From the NCBI GenBank assembly GCA_036320915.1, contig JAXBDG010000009.1:1178001-1242000 (forward strand): a DNA stretch of 64,000 nucleotides, given 5' to 3'. The notes beneath the pieces are model-generated. The model ran no database searches and was not told where the DNA came from. It saw only the letters and a list, made by a program, of their open reading frames with translations. The stretch's first letter is position 1. The number at the start of each line of letters is the position of its first letter. The DNA comes from Linnemannia elongata. Its lineage: Eukaryota; Mortierellomycota; Mortierellomycetes; Mortierellales; Mortierellaceae. Below, piece after piece: positions 58,698 to 64,000 of this stretch. The position numbers and the translations under genes were made by a program.

Positions 58698-59839
58698 ATG
58701 CCAACAGGAAAGACGCTCTTGCTGGCAATATGGTTTGCTGCTGCTGCTTTACCTTACAGTTCAACAATCGCATCCCCTTTACTTTCAAGATTCCACTCAC
58801 TCAACCTCAACATCAGCAGCACAAATGTGACAGGACTAGTCAATAACGCCCCCGCAGCCAAGGACATCTCGGGGATTCATCTTTTGCTTGATAACGACGT
58901 CGACTCTCAAACCCCAAAGTACCCTCTCATATTACTTTCGAAGCCGAGAGTATACAATGACAGTCTGTCAATTTGCACCTTGTTGGGAGAAAGTACGTAT
59001 GGCAGCACGACTTGGTTACACCTTAGTCATCTTTTTTTTTAAATGATGTTGGTGGGTCACTCACATAAGTATTGGTCGCTTTGTAAACTATTGTAGACCT
59101 CGCCTCAAACAGCACCCCCGGGCTGCAACAATTGCTCAACACAACTCCAGTGGCCGCGACTGAGGTCAAGGTTAGCAACCGGTATTGGGTCAACAACGAC
59201 ACTGGGGGAAGCACTAAATGCACCGCATTCGACCGCAAGACCGGCCACACACTTCAACTCTCCTGCTCAGTCAAGTTACCAGCCCTGTGCACCAACTCAA
59301 TTGCTCGCACTCAAGTCGGGACCAACAACGACAAATCCAAACAGATTAAAGTCACGACACCCAAGGCAGGAACATGGCAAGGATACCGCGACCAGAACCA
59401 ATTCCGCTTCCTAGGGATCCCATACGCGGAATCACCAACCGGAAAACTACGATTTCAGAAACCCATGCGTCTCAACCCAAGCAAGTATGGTGGCAACAAC
59501 AAAGTCAATGACGCAACGGAATACGGATTCGCCTGCACACAGCTGCCACTTGGGATCAACTTGACTAGCGAGCAATGGGATTTATTTCTTGGCGCTAAAC
59601 AGTCGGAGGATTGCCTGCACTTGAATGTGTTCACGCCGTCGTTGAAGGATGGTCGATCCAATGGATTGCCAGTGATGGTCTACGTTCATGGCGGTGGGTA
59701 TACTGTCTATGCATCTTCGACGCCCGTCTTTGAGCCGGGAAATTTGGTGTCTCGAGGAGGGGTTGTTGTAGTTAATCTCAGTAAGTTAGTCTCAGGCTCT
59801 TCGTCTTAATCTGACATTGTCTCCATGTCACTATGCATC

Positions 59840-59870
<31 letters not shown>

Positions 59871-61265
59871 AGCAATATTGACCGAGCTATGACCTCATTC
59901 CATGTTTAGACTATCGAATGAGCACCTTTGGTCTCTTCGAGAACACTCCAGCCATCCCACGATCCAAGGCCCCAGGAAACTTGGCTACCAGAGATCAGAT
60001 CGCCGCATTGCAATGGGTACGTGACAACATCGCGGCGTTTGGGGGCGACCCCAGTCAGGTCACCATCTTTGGAGAGAGTGCTGGAGGTTGGTCGATGCGA
60101 GGCTTGCTCTCAGCGCCTTCTGCCTTTGGTCTCTACCGGAACGTTATCTCTCAGTCGGACCCGATCGACATGTATGGTTCTTTATTTGAAAGACTGTCAG
60201 TACAGTGTTGACAAAAGTTTCTATTTTTTGCTGGCAACTAACACAACATTGTCCTCACAATGAAACCATAGCCCGCTTTCGAACCCCAAATTTGCGGGAG
60301 AGATTACGAACCTGACAATGCAGAGCCTCGGATGCAAGTCGTCAGATCTGGCCTGTGCACAGAATAAAACGACGGACGAGATCACGGCGGCACAAACCAA
60401 GGCTCTGGACGTGTTCCTGCGACAGCCCGAGAACGTTTGGGTCCAAACCGCCGCCATCTTTCGCCCCTGTGTCGACAAGTCCCTCATTCATGCCGATTTT
60501 GCTGAGCTGGTCCGTACAGGAAAATATAATAGGAAGGCTAATATCATGTGGGGCTCGACCCGGGACGAGGCAGGCGCTTTTGTGCCAACGATTTTCCCCG
60601 ATGTGATCCCTTTGGCGGACGAGGATGCGGAGCTGGCGAAACGGATACCCGACAACAGAACACGAGGGCTCATCCACTCACCTTACTACAAGACCAATGC
60701 GTCCGACCCCGACACTGTCCGCAATACATTTAGCGCTGCCAGTACGGACTACTACTGGACGTGCCCGATCCAAGTCATGAGTCGAGGCGCTGCTGTCCAA
60801 AAGTCGAATGTCTACACCTACATCATGGATCATGGACGAGGAACCGATGGGGCTCTGGTGAAGGGACTGGTCAATTTCTGTACAGGGCGAGTCTGTCACG
60901 GCGACGACAACATCCCAACTTTCGGATCTGGCGATGCTCTCCCTGGAGTTGAGCAGACAGGCGACGATGCTCGGTTCTCGCGTCAGGTCATAGACCGCTT
61001 CACTACATTTGCCAAGACTGGGAACCCCAACCCGAACAGGAAAGCTGGAGGCAGCAACCTTGACACAGCATCCTTGAACCCAGATGTGGCTAATGTCCAG
61101 TGGCCCAAATACGATAAGTCGAACCCTGTGTTTCTGTTCAACGTAACTAATAGTACGGTTGTTCGGAATGCAGATGTGACCAAGTGTAGGTGGACGGCGA
61201 AGAATATCAAGTTTGATTATCAGTTATATGGACCTACCGGCAAGTTTGTCCCCATCTTTCCTTAA
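58698..61265 (+). CDS. Secreted type-B carboxylesterase 4 with N-terminal lectin-like module
   Basis: Exons are 58698-58992, 59097-59780, 59910-60171 and 60272-61265, giving 744 aa. The signal peptide runs from MPTGKTLLLAIWFAAAAL to about residue 25; the dibasic site seen in the other three is absent (SPLLSRF). The N-terminal module keeps LSICTLLGE, RYWVNND, TKCTAFDRKTGHTLQLSC and LPALCTNS, and has extra Asn-linked glycosylation sequons (NIS, NVT). The esterase domain has [26 protein letters not shown], Ser383 in GESAGG, RDEAG and VCHGDD, so the triad is intact. Exon 3 has the same length (262) as in esterase 3, and the intron positions match, so these two form the second pair. A 28-nt T run (59840-59867) lies in intron 2. 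The substrate is unknown. Confidence 0.9.
59840..59867 (+). repeat. Poly-T tract in intron 2 of esterase 4
   Basis: A 28-nt T run about 40 bp upstream of the 3' splice site. Confidence 0.9.
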
Positions 61266-62456
61266 GCCCCCCCCCCCCCCTCTTTTTAGCATTTTTCGTT
61301 TTTTTGATGGATGAAATAAAGTATATAGTGATAAAATCTTGATGTCAACACTAGAGAGAAAATGAAGGAAAAGGTGACGTTAAGAGGTCCCAGTCACCAG
61401 GTACCTGGTCTAAGGCCGTTTTATTTTTCTCGATTGTTCATTTTAACACACACTAGAAGCAATCACAACATAAAAAATACCAAACTATAGTCAGGTTCTT
61501 CGTCTTTTCTCTTGTACGCGGTTCCTCATACTCTTCGTTGGTACTCCTCGACTCGTATCTTTGTCCGTTTCTTCTCTCTATTTTTTGGTTCCAAACTCGT
61601 TGCAGGTGGTAAGTTGGGTTGGTCATATTTGAGGGCGGGCGTTGGTGGTGATAATGACTCCTTACATGACAACTCGAATGTTGGATGTGTGGGAGAGAAT
61701 CGAGGGCCTTAGGTCGCATAGAGGTTGTAGCGCGAGAAGGTAGGGGAACTGGGATAGTAAGATAGAGAGAAAAGTAAGTGTGTGGTATAGTAAGGAGTAA
61801 AGGGTAGGAAAGAAAAGAAAGAAAGAAAAGAAAGAATCAGCAACACTGACACCGCTCAATCAATGTGCAGGGCAGGGAGGGGGGGGGGGGGGGGGGGAAG
61901 GGAAACACAACAAAAAACATTAGAAATGCAAGGATGAACTGAAGGAAATTGTGTGTTAACGTGATCTTTTGATTGAACTTTGTGGTTTGGTGGCGCCACT
62001 TGCGTTCTTGACCTGATCAAGGTTTCGCTTCTATTTTATTATTGTTATTACGTTGTGCGAACGTTGTACCTGAACTGATGGGATGCACTGAGACTGATGG
62101 CTGCACTGGAACTGATCGTGATTGAAGGAATTATCGACGCTCCAGACACGTCGCCAAACGCGTGTGTGTGCGTGTGCCCCTATTCGTATGACATTCGCCA
62201 ACAAAAGGGTCCAGACCATCCTGCTCTTTCTTCGGGTTAACCGGCTGTGCTGTGGGCTCCTCCTACTCGTCCCTTTCATCACCAGTCACACAGGCCTTAG
62301 CCCTTATGCTTTTATTTTTAAGTGTGCATGCCACGACCATCCAACTCAAACACTTTCCAAAACTACCATTCCCTTTCTCGCATTCCGAACTACATTCCTG
62401 AAAACAGAACACCTCTCCTTCTCCTCACACCACCCACTAGCACAAAGCAGGCGTAC
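61266..62456. other. Gap between esterase 4 and the MFS transporter
   Basis: It holds C and G homopolymers (61267-61280, 61879-61897), a perfect 14-bp palindrome accaggtacctggt (61396-61409) and a pyrimidine-rich leader before the transporter. No gene is seen. Confidence 0.5.
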
Positions 62457-64000
62457 ATGACTGGAGAAATGGACAAGGATGGCAGGCCGCATGGTCAAGC
62501 CCCCTCATCATCCTCTTCATCATCACCATACTCCTCCTCGCTCAGCCCACCCAGCACACCCACCCTCAACGACAAACACGCCTCACCCGACGAGGAAGTT
62601 GTGACAATTGCTTATCATACATCAAGAGACCGCGTCTCTTTTGGTCTCGATACCGACGCAGAAGTCTTCTCCTCAGATGAGCCACAACCAAAGGAGAGCC
62701 GTATCCGATGGGCGATGCTGGGGGCTGCCTGTCTAGTCCTCTTTGGCAACTACTACGCATTCGACAACCCAGCAGCCCTGAACCAGCCACTCCAGGAATA
62801 CATGGGCATGTCCGACGATACCTATGCCTATTTCCTTAACATTCTTTATACTTCGTACTCGCTCCCCAATATTGTCTTGCCCTGGTTGGGAGGATACGCA
62901 TCAGACGTCTTTGGCCACCGCCGGCTACTCATCCTCCTCTCTTCGATTGTTGCGTTTGGACACTTTGTCGTCTGTTTGGGAGTTGAGCGCAGGAATGTCC
63001 CCGCAATGGTGCTTGGTCGAGTCCTTTTTGGTGCCGGGGAGAGTTTGGCGGTCGCCCAATCGGCCATCACGGTCAAGTACTTTCAAGGCAAGGAGTTGGC
63101 CATGGCTCTGGGCGTCAACCTATGGTAAAGCAAACGGCGGTGTTTTTTCCCTTGTTCTTTCATCCCAGTTGGTTCATATCATGATCCCCTATAACTGCTA
63201 TCAAGGATCATGCACCTCCTCACTTGCTGAAGGCCCAATCATGTTGCTCTGGTGTTGTTTTTATTCCTCCCCTTGGTCCCGCTCCTTGGAAAGTATGCGT
63301 CAGTAAGTTACTGGGACGTTTCTTGATGTCCACTGACATTCCCGATTTTCCATTCCATATCTACTTGCCTTTTCCCCTAAAACGCCGTGTTTTTATAGCA
63401 TCGCACGTCTCGGAAGTGTGTTGAACGACATCCTGACGCCCTATATCTGGTCTCGATCGAATGTCCCAGCCGCCTTCTGGGGAGGCTTTGTATCATGCAT
63501 CATCTCCTTCATGACCGCTTGTCTCTTAGCGTGGCTGGACCGACGATACGAGTCTGGGGTAGTGTCAGGATTCTCTCGAGTGCCAACTCACCCGACCGAT
63601 GGTCGTTTTTCCCTTGAAGCGTTGGACGCAGGAGCAGTGTCAACAAACGCCCGCCGATATGATCCCCCAATGGCGGCTGCAAACAAGTCACGGAGGGCTA
63701 CTACTTCGGCAGAAGTCATTGGAATGAAGCCACTGGAGAGCAGACGACCCCTGGGTGTTGATGGTCTGGAGGAGGGCGGCATTAATTCGTCAGATGACAG
63801 CGAGGATAGCGCTCGTGAGAGCATGGATCACAGGAACAGCCAGGATCCAATGGTACGCGACAGAGCGCCGTCGAGGACCACCATTCGTACCAGGGACAGG
63901 ATAGATGGAAACGGCAATGGATTGTCATCATCAGCCAGGGCGAACTGCCTACGCATTTTGAAACCCGTGTTCGATTACACTCAATCGTCATGGGTCTTTT
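62457..64000 (+). CDS. MFSD1-like major facilitator transporter (5' part, cut by window edge)
   Basis: Exon 1 is 62457-63124 and exon 2 is 63399 to the window end, in phase; 423 residues are visible. The N-terminal about 80 residues are polar and Ser-rich (cytosolic). TM1 includes GAACLVLFGNYYAFDNPAALNQ, which closely matches the YDNPAAL signature of MFSD1. Further matches are WLGGYASDVFGHR (the loop 2-3 motif), GRVLFGAGESLAVAQSAI and the intron-spanning NLCIARLGSVLND. TM6 is FWGGFVSCIISFMTACLLAWL. About 130 hydrophilic residues then form a long central loop before the next helix near the window edge. MFSD1 is a lysosomal dipeptide exporter in animals; a vacuolar role here is inferred. Confidence 0.85.

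Noticed and set aside
1..64000. tRNA, rRNA and CRISPR
   Set aside because: No T-loop/acceptor pattern consistent with a tRNA, no rRNA-like sequence and no regularly spaced repeats were seen on reading both strands; a tRNAscan run would be decisive.

Overview
The window looks like nuclear DNA of an early-diverging filamentous fungus, most likely Mucoromycota/Mortierellomycetes. Genes carry short GT-AG introns, each re-derived here from reading-frame phase. Gene spacing is loose, 5' flanks are strongly pyrimidine-rich on the sense strand, and the protein families are fungal (GT71 mannosyltransferase, Cps1-type GT2, fungal tetraspanin, Kex2-site secreted proteins). The taxonomic placement is inference; no marker gene is present. 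No tRNA, rRNA, CRISPR or intact transposon was recognised.

Layout. 1-850: N-terminal part of an unknown low-complexity protein (minus, cut by the window edge). 3.1-5.1 kb: MRS2 mitochondrial Mg2+ channel (minus), divergent from BMS1, the 40S ribosome-biogenesis GTPase (5.6-9.5 kb, plus). 9.8-11.6 kb: Cps1/hyaluronan-synthase-like GT2 (minus). 16.1-19.2 kb: five-exon fungal tetraspanin (plus). 19.7-21.7 kb: secreted 666-aa protein with seven KR-type dibasic (Kex2) sites and repeated modules (minus). 25.3-25.8 and 29.4-29.65 kb: two short unknown proteins (minus), each with a TATA box about 180 bp upstream. 31.7-33.2 kb: BAHD-type acyltransferase (minus), followed upstream by a degraded BAHD 3' fragment.

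38.2-61.3 kb: four secreted type-B carboxylesterases, all on the plus strand, in two pairs. Between the pairs lie a sulfite oxidase (minus), a divergent Cbf1-like bHLH factor (plus) and a GT71 alpha-mannosyltransferase (plus). 62.5-64.0 kb: the 5' part of an MFSD1-like MFS transporter, cut by the window edge.

Most interesting points. (1) The four esterases each carry an N-terminal module whose cysteine spacing and sequence resemble a C-type-lectin-like domain, so they look like lectin-esterase fusions; the two pairs have different intron sets. (2) The 19.7 kb gene looks like a Kex2-processed repeat protein that could release several peptides, three of them sharing a LSKWS core. (3) A near-perfect 58-bp inverted repeat sits upstream of the last esterase. 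(4) Sulfite oxidase is head-to-head with a Cbf1-like factor, and three TCACGTT half-sites lie in the shared upstream region. Exon coordinates are deduced by eye from splice consensus, phase and family conservation; none is backed by transcript data.
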